Shown piece by piece: positions 42,021 through 48,504 of a stretch of DNA of 48,504 nucleotides. The notes under the pieces are model-generated. The model searched no databases. It was given only the letters and a program-made list of their open reading frames with translations, and was not told where the DNA came from. The DNA is from an uncultured Clostridia bacterium (GTDB lineage: Bacteria; Bacillota; Peptococcia; Peptococcales; Peptococcaceae), in NCBI GenBank assembly GCA_944391285.1, contig CALXSY010000013.1, positions 1 through 48,504 on the forward strand, written 5' to 3'. Made by a program: the position numbers and the translations under genes. Within the stretch, counting starts at the first letter, position 1, and every line of letters begins with the position of its first letter.

Positions 42021-42749
42021 TTATTTGCCCTCCTGCTCGTATAAGCACAAAAGAAGGGTAATATTATCATTACCGCCTCGCTTTAAAGCCAGTTCAATCA
42101 GCTTCTGCACCTTTTCCTGCAATAAGCCTTTCTTAGCCAAAGCTTCCTCTATTTCCTTGTCCTTAACAGTATTGTGCAGTCCGTCAGTGCATAATACTAT
42201 TATGTCACCATCTTCTAATGGATATGAATCAATTTGTCCTTCTACTGACTTTTCCGGACCGATGGCTTTAGTTAAAACATGCTTGCTTTTGTCCTGAGTT
42301 TTCAAATCATCTTCAGTCAGCTCACCGTTTCTTAAAAGCTCTGCTAAATAAGAATGTTCCTGGCTTAATTGCTTTAATTTTCCGTTGTGATAAACATATA
42401 TTCGGCTGTCACCTACATGAGCAATATACATCATGCTTTCTTTAATTACGGCGCCGCTGAAGGTCGTGCCCATCATTTTGCCGTTTGCCTTTTTTTGCTT
42501 GTAATCATACACAGCTTTATTGATAGCCGCTAAAATTTCTGCCAGCTTGTCCGAAGCAAAGTCACTTTTGAGCATCTCATCTTTATATCCGGCAAAAGTT
42601 TTGGTAGCTATATCCGCCGCTACCTTGCCGTTTTCATGTCCGCCCATGCCGTCTGCTACTGCCAAAATCAAGCCTTGTTCATCTATATAATACTGATCCT
42701 CATTTTCTTTGCGGATCTTGCCGATTTCACTTTTTCCTGCAAATTTCAT
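42021..42749 (-). CDS. prpC: PP2C-type Ser/Thr protein phosphatase (PrpC/Stp)
   Basis: 242 aa. It removes phosphates set by PrkC. The PPM motifs are seen: NEDQYYID, LAVADGMGGHENGKVAA, AHVGDSRIYVY, LCTDGLHNTV and GGNDNITLL, with the metal-binding Asp residues all in place. ATG 42747-42749 follows AGAGG; an upstream TTG at 42770 would span the ribosome-binding site. It is the first gene of prpC-prkC-rsgA-rpe. Confidence 0.97.
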   Translation of the reverse strand: MKFAGKSEIGKIRKENEDQYYIDEQGLILAVADGMGGHENGKVAADIATKTFAGYKDEMLKSDFASDKLAEILAAINKAVYDYKQKKANGKMMGTTFSGAVIKESMMYIAHVGDSRIYVYHNGKLKQLSQEHSYLAELLRNGELTEDDLKTQDKSKHVLTKAIGPEKSVEGQIDSYPLEDGDIIVLCTDGLHNTVKDKEIEEALAKKGLLQEKVQKLIELALKRGGNDNITLLLCLYEQEGK

Positions 42750-42802
42750 CGGATAACCTCTTTCCTCCAAAATACCTCAAAAGCACATAATATAACTATT
42801 TT

Positions 42803-42831
42803 ATTGTACACTAAAAGGCAATTTGATACAA
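42803..42831 (-). promoter_or_regulatory. Sigma-A-type promoter of prpC-prkC-rsgA-rpe
   Basis: On the minus strand TTGTAT (42826-42831), 17 bases, TACAAT (42803-42808). In the rest of 42832-43053 I see no clear promoter for spoVT, only AT-rich sequence. Confidence 0.65.
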
Positions 42832-43053
42832 GTTTTTTTAGAAAATAAATTATTAATTTTTTTCCGGCAATTTCCGCAGCTTTTTTTGCCTTTCTTAGGG
42901 CTGTCAAAATATATTAATGGCTTTTTAATCTTTTTATAATAACTTCATTTCGCCTTGATACATATATTTTCCCAAAAAACAAATACTTTACTTAGCACAA
43001 TATCTTTATAAGTCAAATGAAAACTAAACTAATATTGAAGGGAGCAAATAATT

Positions 43054-43617
43054 ATGAAAGCAACCGGCATTGTACGCCGCATTGATGATTTAGGGAGGGT
43101 TGTTATCCCTAAAGAAATTCGCCGCAATTTACGTATTCGTGAAGGAGATCCGTTAGAAATCTTTGTAGATCGTGACGGAGAAGTAATTTTAAAAAAATAT
43201 TCGCCCATCGGCGAGCTGGGCGAATTTGCCAAAGAATATGCTGATTCTTTGTATGAAGCTACCGGTCATATCGCCGCTATTTCCGACAGAGATCAAATCA
43301 TCGCTGTAAGCGGTGCGGCTAAAAAGGATTTTCTCAATAAGCCTATCGGACCGGCAGTAGAGCAGATTATGGAAGAAAGAAAAGCGGTAGTTATCAGCGA
43401 AACAGCTATTCACCCGCTTTTCAGAGGTGCCGCTAAGGATGACAATCCTTTATTGGGCAATCTTTACAGCCAAATCATCGCCCCCATTATTGCTGAAGGC
43501 GATCCCATCGGCGCCGTAATTGTTGCCAGCAAAGACAATACCAGCAAAATGGGCGATCTGGAGTTAAAATTGGCAGAAACCGCCGCCTCCTTTTTAGCCA
43601 AACAGATGGAGCAATAA
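43054..43617 (+). CDS. spoVT: Stage V sporulation protein T
   Basis: 187 aa. SpoVT is a forespore transcription regulator that modulates sigma-G genes and spore germination. The N-terminal swapped-hairpin AbrB-like domain is MKATGIVRRIDDLGRVVIPKEIRR, to about 50. The C-terminal GAF-like domain, about 55-185, has ISDRDQIIAVSGAAKKDF and VIVASKDN. Length and order match SpoVT and not plain AbrB. GAAGGGAG stands nine bases before the ATG. It is monocistronic with its own terminator. Sigma-G control is expected from the family, but I find no convincing site. Confidence 0.95.
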   Translation: MKATGIVRRIDDLGRVVIPKEIRRNLRIREGDPLEIFVDRDGEVILKKYSPIGELGEFAKEYADSLYEATGHIAAISDRDQIIAVSGAAKKDFLNKPIGPAVEQIMEERKAVVISETAIHPLFRGAAKDDNPLLGNLYSQIIAPIIAEGDPIGAVIVASKDNTSKMGDLELKLAETAASFLAKQMEQ

Positions 43618-43628
43618 TCTTTCCGTCA

Positions 43629-43659
43629 AAAAAACCTGTTCAAAATGAACAGGTTTTTT
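43629..43659 (+). terminator. Bidirectional terminator between spoVT and the SpoIIQ-like gene
   Basis: AAAACCTGTTCA and TGAACAGGTTTT around AAA, with T-runs on both strands. It overlaps the stop of the minus-strand gene by a base. Confidence 0.9.
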
Positions 43660-44381
43660 CATTTTGCTTGCCATAGGCTGTATTTTAATGTGCGAGTATT
43701 GGCGATTGTTTGTCCTTTAGTGATCTCATCGCCTTCTTTGACCAAACATTCGTCTACATTGGCATAGACACTCAAGCCCCACTGATGCTTAATGGTAATT
43801 TCCGTGCCTTCTTCAGTAGTTTGACATTGCTCTACCACCCCATCAGCTACCGCCAAAACAGCAAAACTTGCCTCAGCTTGATAAAGGGCGTGGTTATGAA
43901 AGCGGATATCGTTATAAATGGGATCATAGCCATAGCCGTAAGCATAAGTTTCTTCTACGCTGCAAGGTGCATCATTAACACTGGCGATTGCGCCTACAGC
44001 TTCATAGCTTACCTCCGGTTCAGCCGGCTCCTGAACTATTTCCACCGGCTTTGAAGCTGCTGTTTGCTTTTCTTCCTCGAAGGCTTGGCTCTGCTCTTGC
44101 TCCTCCTCAAGCTCATTAGCTGCGGCAATAGTGGGAACTGTGGTTTTATCCTCAGGCTCTGCCTTAACATTCTGCTCGTCTTCGTCATTGTTTGACAGCA
44201 CCGGCGGTTCTTCATCCTGCAGGCTTACCAGCTGGGCTTGATTATATTCACTGCTCATTTTATCTACCAAATAATAACCGTAACTCACTGCTACTGCTGC
44301 CAAAACAAGGGCACAAACCAAGGCACTTTTTACAATTCTGCGCCATTCATTCTGCGAAAATTTTTTGAAAAACTTTTTCAT
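43659..44381 (-). CDS. SpoIIQ-like M23/LytM-domain protein, probably inactive
   Basis: 240 aa. A basic N-terminus and one membrane helix (about 18-38) are followed by a long acidic Glu-, Gln- and Pro-rich linker (about 50-125). Residues 140-240 form an M23-like domain (GYGYDPIYNDIRFHNHALYQA, AVLAVADGVVEQC, EITIKHQWGLSVYANVDECLVKEGDEITKGQTIA). The usual HxxxD zinc site is altered: Asp is missing after the His, and the later HxH is not seen. This resembles SpoIIQ, which partners SpoIIIAH across the forespore membranes. Position next to spoIID supports that role. Peptidase activity is unlikely. Confidence 0.82.
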   Translation of the reverse strand: MKKFFKKFSQNEWRRIVKSALVCALVLAAVAVSYGYYLVDKMSSEYNQAQLVSLQDEEPPVLSNNDEDEQNVKAEPEDKTTVPTIAAANELEEEQEQSQAFEEEKQTAASKPVEIVQEPAEPEVSYEAVGAIASVNDAPCSVEETYAYGYGYDPIYNDIRFHNHALYQAEASFAVLAVADGVVEQCQTTEEGTEITIKHQWGLSVYANVDECLVKEGDEITKGQTIANTRTLKYSLWQAK

Positions 44382-44424
44382 TTTTCAACACCTCCGCTGA
44401 CATTATTGCCAGCAGAGAACTATT

Positions 44425-45459
44425 TTAAACCTTACCCAGCTCAGTTTGTTGATAAAAATGAGCCAAAATTTGCTTATAATCCCAGCCTTCTAAAGCATAA
44501 TAGTTGGCTCCGTACTGGCACATCCCTACTCCGTGCCCGGAACCGTCGGTAGTAATAATCACCTCATCGCCCTTCGTTTTCACCGTAAACACCGTAGACG
44601 GCAAACCTAAAGCGCTTCTGACCTCGTTTCCTTGAAATGCTTCTCCCCCTACTGTTATTTCCGCTACTCTGCCGCTGGCATCTTTAGCGGTTATTTTGAT
44701 TTCGCCCTTCGCCGGCGCACCTAAACTTTCCGCCAGCTCCGCTTTGCTGAAGCGATTTTCTTTTTTGCTGTGCTTATCTTCGCCGTGCGGGCAGTCAACT
44801 GACTGCAAATAAGGTATATATCCGCCCCAGACATCAGCCGCCGATGCTGTTTTGTAACCGCCGCAGCTGGCATGGTAAACTGCTTCGATGACGCTGTCCT
44901 GCCAGAGCAGAACTTCACCCTTAGTTTCTGCTGCTGCTTGGACAATTTTTTGGCGGTAATTTTCATAATTATCTCCCCAGCGTTCCCTTTGCTCCTCCTC
45001 GCTGAGCCAATCCTGGGCACTTACTCCTGCCGGAATATAATCATTTTTGCCCAAATAATAGATACAATAGCTTCTGGCTGCCACAGCCTGAGCTTTCAAC
45101 GCTTCTAAGTCAAAATTGACCGGCATTTCCGCCGCTAAAACACCGCTTACATATTCCTCTAAATTTTGCTCGATAATCTCTCCGTCCTTGCTTTTAACCT
45201 TAACAATAAAATCGCTGGTTAATTCCTGCGTGCTGCTTTCTGAAATTTTCTGCTCGTCTTTGTTTTCCTTGACTGCCGGCGCAGGATAATCAGCCGAAAT
45301 GATAGGCTGACTGTCAGCGCTCGCTTCCCTGGCGGCATTAATCTTCTCCGCATACTGCCCCATTGCCAAAGCAAAAGCTATGACGCTTACTATCCATAAA
45401 GCTCGCCTTAATCTTCGCTTTTTCAGCCTTTTAGCGGTCATGATTTTTCTTTTAGCCAT
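44425..45459 (-). CDS. spoIID: Stage II sporulation protein D
   Basis: 344 aa. SpoIID is a lytic transglycosylase that thins the septal wall and drives engulfment with SpoIIM and SpoIIP. A basic N-terminus (MAKRKIMTAKRLKKRR) and membrane helix (about 20-36) precede the SpoIID domain (about 85-340): EYVSGVLAAEMPVNFDLEALKAQAVAARSYC, containing the catalytic Glu of AAEMP, then YHASCGGYKT and DGSGHGVGMCQYGANYYA. GGGAGG precedes the ATG. It is followed 43 bases on by the SpoIIQ-like gene, a conserved Clostridia pair made in the mother cell and forespore respectively. A CATATAAA on the minus strand (45490-45497) recalls a sigma-E -10 but lacks a good -35. Confidence 0.95.
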   Translation of the reverse strand: MAKRKIMTAKRLKKRRLRRALWIVSVIAFALAMGQYAEKINAAREASADSQPIISADYPAPAVKENKDEQKISESSTQELTSDFIVKVKSKDGEIIEQNLEEYVSGVLAAEMPVNFDLEALKAQAVAARSYCIYYLGKNDYIPAGVSAQDWLSEEEQRERWGDNYENYRQKIVQAAAETKGEVLLWQDSVIEAVYHASCGGYKTASAADVWGGYIPYLQSVDCPHGEDKHSKKENRFSKAELAESLGAPAKGEIKITAKDASGRVAEITVGGEAFQGNEVRSALGLPSTVFTVKTKGDEVIITTDGSGHGVGMCQYGANYYALEGWDYKQILAHFYQQTELGKV

Positions 45460-45520
45460 CTTTTTCCTCCCAAGTTGTCCTTATTTATATTTATATGCCC
45501 GCAGGAAAATTTTTAGCACT

Positions 45521-45547
45521 AAAAAAACCGCCCCGATTCAGGCGGTT
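45521..45547 (-). terminator. Terminator of the 45552 gene
   Basis: ACCGCC and GGCGGT around eight bases, followed by TTTTTTT on the minus strand. Confidence 0.83.
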
Positions 45548-45551
45548 ATAA

Positions 45552-46592
45552 TCATTTGTTGAACTCAATATTGCGCACGATGTGCGAAGTTTTAACCCCG
45601 CGGTCTAAGCTATGCATATGCCTGCCTAAGCTTTCCCGGCGGTTAACTCTTTTTGGCGTAGCAGTGCTTGGAGTTGGTTCTTTCTCCTCTTCTTGAGTTT
45701 GAGGAGCATCGTTATCAGCTTCTTCTTGAACAGCTTGAGGCTCTTCAGCAGGGTCTGGGGTTTCAGCTGTTTCCTCCTGCTGGCTTAACTCTTTTTTTTC
45801 TTCTTTTTCTTCTTCCGCCGCTAAGGTTTCGCCGTAAAGATGATTAAAGCTTTGCAAAGCGATTTCCCGCTCATTGATAAGCTGAGCATTCAAGGAATAA
45901 TAGCCTACCTCCGCCTCCAAAAGCGCTTGCTCTAAAGCGATGCTGAACGGTTCTTCCGTTTGGTAATAGACTATTTTTTCGCCGGCTTGAGCATTTTGAG
46001 CATAAATGATGCCGATATGCCCTGTCATATCCAAAATAGCCTGATCATTCTCAGCCCGGAACTGCGCCTGGTCATACACGATATTAGCCCCGATAATCTG
46101 CTCCATATCGGGCCAGTCTTCCGGTAATACAATGCGGTTTTTGCGCTCAAAATGCCCAATTTTAGCTAAAGAACGGGTCGGAATATTTTTTTTCGGCACC
46201 GAAGTAACTGTTTCCAATAAGATATAGCGATTATTCGCTTTTTGCGCTACGGCATAATTTTCTTCCAAAACGCTTCCCCGGCTCATATCTCCTTGATAAT
46301 CAACGATAAAAGGCACCGCTAAATTAATCTCTTCCTTTTCTCCTGCCTCGTCAGTATAAGCAATAGCCAATATTAATTTTCCGCTCAGTTCTCCTTGGGT
46401 AAACTCACCCAAAATATCCTTCACTTCTGTTTCATCTACGCTTGCAATATCCCCTTTTTCCTTTGGTAATTGAAGCATGGTTTTGCAAATGATAAATTGG
46501 CAGTTTTCGTCATTTACCGCCGCTACATCATTCCATAAAAAATTTACATTATCCAATGATAATGCTTCGTTTTTTTCTTGGTTTTCCTGCAT
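45552..46592 (-). CDS. Uncharacterised protein, probable sporulation gene
   Basis: 346 aa, not recognised. There is no signal peptide. Residues about 10-260 look like beta-rich repeats (FIICKTMLQLPKEKGDIAS, LILAIAYTDEAGEKEEINLAVPFI, NIVYDQAQFRAENDQAILDM, EKIVYYQTEEPFSIALEQA), resembling the general layout of spore-coat or cortex-associated SipL/DUF3794-type proteins, but I cannot confirm a family. Residues 270-325 are a low-complexity Glu/Ala/Pro region. The C-terminus is basic (TPKRVNRRESLGRHMHSLDRG). ATG 46592 follows GGGAGGTG. A sigma-E-type promoter stands upstream, and spoIID follows, so mother-cell expression is likely. Confidence 0.83.
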   Translation of the reverse strand: MQENQEKNEALSLDNVNFLWNDVAAVNDENCQFIICKTMLQLPKEKGDIASVDETEVKDILGEFTQGELSGKLILAIAYTDEAGEKEEINLAVPFIVDYQGDMSRGSVLEENYAVAQKANNRYILLETVTSVPKKNIPTRSLAKIGHFERKNRIVLPEDWPDMEQIIGANIVYDQAQFRAENDQAILDMTGHIGIIYAQNAQAGEKIVYYQTEEPFSIALEQALLEAEVGYYSLNAQLINEREIALQSFNHLYGETLAAEEEKEEKKELSQQEETAETPDPAEEPQAVQEEADNDAPQTQEEEKEPTPSTATPKRVNRRESLGRHMHSLDRGVKTSHIVRNIEFNK

Positions 46593-46614
46593 TATACACA
46601 CCTCCCATGTTTTG

Positions 46615-46644
46615 AGTATATGCTTGACAACAGAAAAATGTGCC
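46615..46644 (-). promoter_or_regulatory. Sigma-E-type promoter of the 45552 gene
   Basis: On the minus strand GGCACATT (46637-46644), 14 bases, CATATACT (46615-46622). The -10 fits CATAYAHT perfectly and the -35 differs by one base from GKMATATT, with the spacing typical of sigma-E. Confidence 0.65.
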
Positions 46645-46713
46645 AATTATCTAAAAATCCAAGGAAATTATCTCATCTTTTATCTTTCAAAGGCTTTTTT
46701 AAAACTCTTCACA

Positions 46714-46742
46714 TTGACATAACAGCTAAAATCAGTTATAAT
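46714..46742 (+). promoter_or_regulatory. Consensus sigma-A promoter of the penicillin-binding protein gene
   Basis: TTGACA (46714-46719), 17 bases, TATAAT (46737-46742). It implies a leader of about 210 bases before the start at 46961. Confidence 0.9.
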
Positions 46743-46878
46743 AATATCGCTATTAGCTGTTTTTACCAAAAATATGCTAAGAAAAATTTTTATTTCATTA
46801 TAGAGGTATTTTTCTTAAATATCTGGAAAATATCTTTGTAAAGCGTTAAAATTTTAAAACAAGCGCAGCAACTAATCG

Positions 46879-46938
46879 GCACCTTTAAATTGGTGCTTGC
46901 TTGCAGTATTATGGCTTTTCGGTCAAAGATAATACTGC
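46879..46938 (+). promoter_or_regulatory. Structured leader of the PBP gene (two hairpins)
   Basis: GCACC/GGTGC (46879-46896) and a perfect ten-pair stem GCAGTATTAT/ATAATACTGC (46903-46938, inner CTTT/AAAG) end seven bases before AAGGAGG. No T-run follows, so the hairpin is not a terminator. It could control translation (inference). Confidence 0.5.
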
Positions 46939-46960
46939 TTAGTTAAGGAGGTTATTTTTA

Positions 46961-48504
46961 ATGCCGCTATCACGCAGTAAAAAAGAGCAGAAAACTAAAA
47001 AGAAATATAAAGTCAATTGGCTGAGGACAGCTGTCATGGTCGCCATTTTAGCTATGCTAATTTGCGGCGGTTTGCTTGTAGGTTTTGTGATTCATGCGTT
47101 AATCGGTCTGCCGGATATTGACAGTGTGGATTTCAATGATTACTCCGTCACTACCCAAATTATGGACATGGACGGCAATTATGTGGAAAAGCTTAACTCA
47201 GCAGAAAACCGTATTCCGGTAGAGTTTGATGAAATTTCCCCCCACGTTATCGCCGGCTTAGTCGCCATTGAGGACCAAAGATTTTATGATCACAATGGAG
47301 TCGACATTATCCGTATCGGTGGTGCGATGCTTGCCAATATTAAAGCCGGACGCACAGTCCAAGGCGGCAGTACCATTGACCAACAGCTGGTGGGCTTGGT
47401 GCTTTTGGACAGAAGCGAAAAATCCTACACCCGTAAAATAAGAGAGGCTGTTTTGGCAATCCAGCTGAACAAAAAATACACCAAAGATGAAATCATCACC
47501 TTTTATCTCAACCGAGCTTTTTTTGGTCGGAGAGCATATGGCATTGAAGCCGCTGCCAATACCTTCTTCAGCAAATCCGCCAGCGATTTGACCGTTGAAG
47601 AAAGCGCCCTCTTGGTTGGTATGATTCAAAACCCATCCAAATGGTCGCCGGTGTCTTATCCGGAAAATGCTCTTTCCCGCCGCAATTTAGTTTTAGAGCA
47701 AATGGTCGATATCGGTTATTTGACCCAGGAAGAGTGCGACCAGTTTAAGCAGACAGAGATTGCCCTCAATTTAAACAGCAACCAAGTAGTCAATGCAGAA
47801 GGCGAATTAGTCAATACTTTCCAATCCTTTGTTGATGTAGTTATCGAGGAATCCTTGGTAGCTTTAGGCTTAGAGGACAGTGAATCCACCCTTTACACCG
47901 GAGGATATATCATTTACACTACCATGGATCCCGATTTGCAAAAGTATATGTATCAGTATTACAATAATGATGATAACTTCCCTGCCAGCGAATACGGCGA
48001 ATTATTGCAGTCGTCAGCGGTAGTTATTGACCCCTCCACCGGTGCGGTTCGTGGTTTGATGGGCGGAAGAAATGTAACCGGTGAGCGCCAGCTCAACCGA
48101 GTGACCCAAATCACCCGTCAGCCCGGTTCGTCCTTTAAACCTGTTGCTGTATATGCTCCAGCCTTTGAAGCCGGATATTCTCCCGGATCAGTAGCCGATG
48201 ACTATCCGATGGATTATAATGGTCATGTTTTCAATAACTATACCCGTGCTTGTAAAGGTCTAATGACCTATAGAGAAGCCATCAAGGGCTCTGTTAATAC
48301 TGTTGCTGTTAAAGTGTTAGACCAAATTGGTATTGCTAACGGCTATAAGTTTGCCGAGAACTTAGGTATCAGCACTTTAGTTCCCAGCGGCACCAATAAT
48401 GATATGAACCTCTCTTTAGCCTTAGGTGGTTTAACTGACGGTGTTCGTCCTATTGAATTAGCGGCAGCTTATGCAGCCTTTGCCAACGAAGGCGTTTATA
48501 TCGA
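46961..48504 (+). CDS. Class A penicillin-binding protein, 3' end outside the window
   Basis: At least 514 aa. A basic cytoplasmic tail and membrane helix (about 21-46) precede the glycosyltransferase (GT51) domain: AIEDQRFYDHNGVD (catalytic Glu104), GGSTIDQQLVG (usually GGSTITQQL), KIREAVLAIQLNKKYTKDEII and FYLNRAFFGRRAYGIEAAA. The transpeptidase domain begins near 370, with the SxxK nucleophile in QPGSSFKPV (Ser390) and SVN (444-446). The KTG motif lies beyond the edge. It would polymerise and cross-link peptidoglycan outside the membrane. ATG 46961 follows AAGGAGG. It is divergent from the 45552 gene. D in place of the second T in GGSTIT is unusual. Confidence 0.95.
   Translation, partial: MPLSRSKKEQKTKKKYKVNWLRTAVMVAILAMLICGGLLVGFVIHALIGLPDIDSVDFNDYSVTTQIMDMDGNYVEKLNSAENRIPVEFDEISPHVIAGLVAIEDQRFYDHNGVDIIRIGGAMLANIKAGRTVQGGSTIDQQLVGLVLLDRSEKSYTRKIREAVLAIQLNKKYTKDEIITFYLNRAFFGRRAYGIEAAANTFFSKSASDLTVEESALLVGMIQNPSKWSPVSYPENALSRRNLVLEQMVDIGYLTQEECDQFKQTEIALNLNSNQVVNAEGELVNTFQSFVDVVIEESLVALGLEDSESTLYTGGYIIYTTMDPDLQKYMYQYYNNDDNFPASEYGELLQSSAVVIDPSTGAVRGLMGGRNVTGERQLNRVTQITRQPGSSFKPVAVYAPAFEAGYSPGSVADDYPMDYNGHVFNNYTRACKGLMTYREAIKGSVNTVAVKVLDQIGIANGYKFAENLGISTLVPSGTNNDMNLSLALGGLTDGVRPIELAAAYAAFANEGVYI

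Noticed and set aside
1-48504. Mobile elements, prophage or CRISPR arrays.
   Set aside because: No transposase, integrase or phage gene and no repeat-spacer pattern was seen; gene content is core.

Overview
The window looks like chromosomal DNA of an endospore-forming member of the Clostridia (Bacillota), moderately AT-rich. Spore-specific genes are direct evidence for this: an alpha/beta-type SASP, the GPR protease that degrades SASPs, SpoVT, SpoIID and a SpoIIQ-like protein. The Firmicute gene orders pheS-pheT behind a T-box, infC-rpmI-rplT behind an L20-type leader, prpC-prkC-rsgA-rpe, and asp23-nusB-xseA-xseB-ispA-dxs-tlyA-nadK-argR-recN agree. An SLH-domain surface protein and a copper-amine-oxidase-N-domain secreted protein are typical of S-layer-bearing Clostridia. 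I see no insertion sequence, prophage, CRISPR array, tRNA or rRNA. This is mostly core genome, and nearly all genes between 3.3 and 46.6 kb lie on the minus strand.

Layout. 1-2189 (+): 3' part of an OmpR-type response regulator, with an apparent frameshift in its last codons, and its histidine kinase. 2254-2496 (-): SASP. 2718-3296 (+): acidic orphan protein with a helical DNA-binding-like C-terminus behind a perfect sigma-A promoter. 3330-7046 (-): Phe-tRNA synthetase operon under a T-box. 7125-8413 (-): infC (AUU start), rpmI and rplT. 8524-10155 (-): an ammonium transporter fused to a PII regulator, with an attenuator-like leader. 10388-20811 (-): a 13-gene operon covering envelope stress, transcription antitermination, exonuclease VII, isoprenoid precursors, rRNA methylation, NAD kinase, arginine repression and DNA repair.

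21014-28906 (-): a secreted Cu-amine-oxidase-N protein, an alanine-racemase-like protein coupled to a FemX-type peptidoglycan ligase, two uncharacterised proteins, and typA. 29114-29841 (+): a two-gene split TauE/SafE exporter. 29862-32513 (-): large SLH protein. 32674-33177 (+): HPP membrane protein. 33178-33525: a gene-free convergent intergenic region with a cluster of DnaA-box-like sites flanked by TGCAT arrays; I rate this the most unusual non-coding feature. 33526-35295 (-): comF, a coiled-coil protein and rsmD. 35384-36379 (+): gpr. 36480-42749 (-): ftsZ, ftsQ, rpe, rsgA, prkC and prpC. 43054-43617 (+): spoVT. 43659-46592 (-): spoIIQ-like, spoIID and an uncharacterised gene behind a good sigma-E-type promoter. 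46961-end (+): class A penicillin-binding protein, cut by the window edge.

The genes join growth functions (translation, cell division, isoprenoids, wall synthesis and its Ser/Thr kinase control) with engulfment and germination functions. SASP and GPR are substrate and protease. SpoIID and SpoIIQ act on the forespore envelope. PrkC/PrpC, FtsZ/FtsQ, the PBP, FemX and the racemase-like protein all concern the cell wall. No complete new defence or metabolic system was found. The best leads are the DnaA-box cluster, the Amt-PII fusion with its leader, the racemase-like protein lacking the catalytic Tyr, the membrane-anchored nuclease-fold protein in the nadK operon, and the sigma-E-type gene at 45.6-46.6 kb.
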